64,000 nucleotides of DNA. Origin: Iamia sp963728655. Lineage in GTDB: Bacteria > Actinomycetota > Acidimicrobiia > Acidimicrobiales > Iamiaceae. A program made the position numbers and the translations under genes. Position 1 is the first letter of the stretch; each line of letters starts with the position of its first letter. The notes beneath the pieces were generated by a model. It did no database searches. It was given only the letters and a program-made list of their open reading frames with translations, and was not told the origin of the DNA. Below are positions 63,665 through 64,000 of this stretch, piece by piece. The DNA is taken from assembly GCA_963728655.1 (NCBI GenBank), contig CAVSLD010000001.1, forward strand, positions 186,001 to 250,000. Reading direction: 5' to 3'.

Positions 63665-64000
63665 ATGGCCGCGCCGCCGCCCCGTGACGCCCCGGACCCG
63701 TCCCACCGTCGGGTGGCGACCACCAAGCGGCGGGGCCGGATGACCGAGGCCAAGCGCCAGGCCCTCGCGACCCTCGGGCCCGGCCTCGGTGTCGTGCTCG
63801 ACGACCGGCCCCTCGCCGACCAGCTCGACACCGCCTTCGGGCGCCGGGCGCCCCGCCTGCTCGACGTGGGCTCGGGGAGCGGCGACGCCACCGTGGCGTG
63901 GGCCCGGGACCACCCCGACCACGACGTGCTCGCGGTCGACCTGCACCGGCCCAGCCTGGTGGCCGCCCTCGCCGCGGTGGGCTCCTCGGGGTTGGCCAAC
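63665..64000 (+). CDS. trmB: tRNA (guanine-N7-)-methyltransferase (TrmB-like), partial
   Basis: The frame runs from ATG 63665 past the right edge, giving about 112 residues. It has the TrmB-type opening RRGRMTEAKRQALATLGPGL and a SAM motif LLDVGSGSGDATVAWARDHP with VDLHRPSL, the TrmB equivalent of the EVHxPG loop. TrmB forms m7G46 in the variable loop of tRNAs. A GAGGCT hexamer ends six bases before the ATG, matching the leaderless pattern. The loss of the usual GFGxG spacing leaves some doubt, so the symbol is tentative. Confidence 0.7.
   Translation, partial: MAAPPPRDAPDPSHRRVATTKRRGRMTEAKRQALATLGPGLGVVLDDRPLADQLDTAFGRRAPRLLDVGSGSGDATVAWARDHPDHDVLAVDLHRPSLVAALAAVGSSGLAN

Noticed and set aside
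1..64000. CRISPR arrays, rRNA genes or insertion sequences
   Set aside because: No regularly spaced repeats, no rRNA-like sequence and no transposase were seen.

Overview
The window is about 64 kb of very GC-rich chromosome (roughly three quarters G+C by eye), densely packed with genes on both strands. Gene content and order point to Actinomycetota. The DUF5318 / class A penicillin-binding protein / rpsF-ssb-rpsR-rplI-dnaB order and the OB-fold / TrkA / TrkA / permease order both match blocks known from Mycobacterium. GTG starts and mycothiol-type enzyme families are common. The overall flavour (TAGCnT -10 boxes, lipoproteins, small Cys-rich proteins) fits the class Acidimicrobiia, but that placement is inference. 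No rRNA, CRISPR array, insertion sequence or prophage is visible. The sequence looks like a chromosomal core segment with accessory pockets.

Layout. 1-8.2 kb: a DegV-family protein cut by the left edge, a secreted DUF6049 protein, an acetyltransferase, a histone-deacetylase-like amidohydrolase, a divergent PilT-like ATPase, a glutamine amidotransferase and the CCA-adding enzyme/poly(A) polymerase homologue. 8.3-14.2 kb: an FAD-linked 2-hydroxyacid oxidase followed by a ThDP-dependent enzyme, a lipase-maturation-factor-like membrane protein, a methyltransferase and DUF5318. 14.3-22.4 kb: a class A PBP, a small zinc-ribbon protein, panB, a DUF192 lipoprotein, then rpsF-ssb-rpsR-rplI and dnaB, with an rpsF leader that looks like an S6:S18 binding site. 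22.5-25.7 kb: an HNH nuclease, glutamyl-Q tRNA synthetase, an L,D-transpeptidase, a small antitoxin-like protein and an OB-fold protein. 25.8-31.3 kb: two TrkA (RCK) subunits divergent from two tandem KimA-type potassium transporters. 31.3-39.5 kb: hydrolases, a broken metallophosphoesterase, an MBL-fold hydrolase, an ABC exporter, a PaaX-like regulator, a ferredoxin-like protein and a fatty acid desaturase. A tRNA-Ser(UGA) lies at 39.56 kb.

39.8-50.7 kb: an M20 peptidase, a small membrane protein, a NarL-type response regulator with its histidine kinase, an HD-GYP/LuxR protein, then a tightly coupled oxidative operon (NTF2-like, cytochrome P450, OsmC, flavin monooxygenase) followed by small ABM-like proteins. 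50.8-54.9 kb: an autoregulated ArsR-ArsC fusion with a VOC protein, a DUF6817-like protein, and a GntR/ABC ATPase/permease module. 55.0-64 kb: a glutamine-synthetase-like enzyme overlapping a papain-like-fold protein, a mycothiol-type enzyme, DUF4287 and DUF1801-type small proteins, a Cys/His-rich lipoprotein, a GMC oxidoreductase, an NTF2-like protein, a frameshifted WYL regulator, an alpha/beta hydrolase and a TrmB-like methyltransferase cut by the right edge.

Two sequence-wide patterns stand out. Many genes carry a TAnnnT hexamer ending 6-7 nt before the start codon, as expected for leaderless transcripts. At least five genes are interrupted by single-base indels, often in short C/G runs, which suggests residual sequencing error or recent decay. 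Three families of intergenic palindromic repeats are also present.
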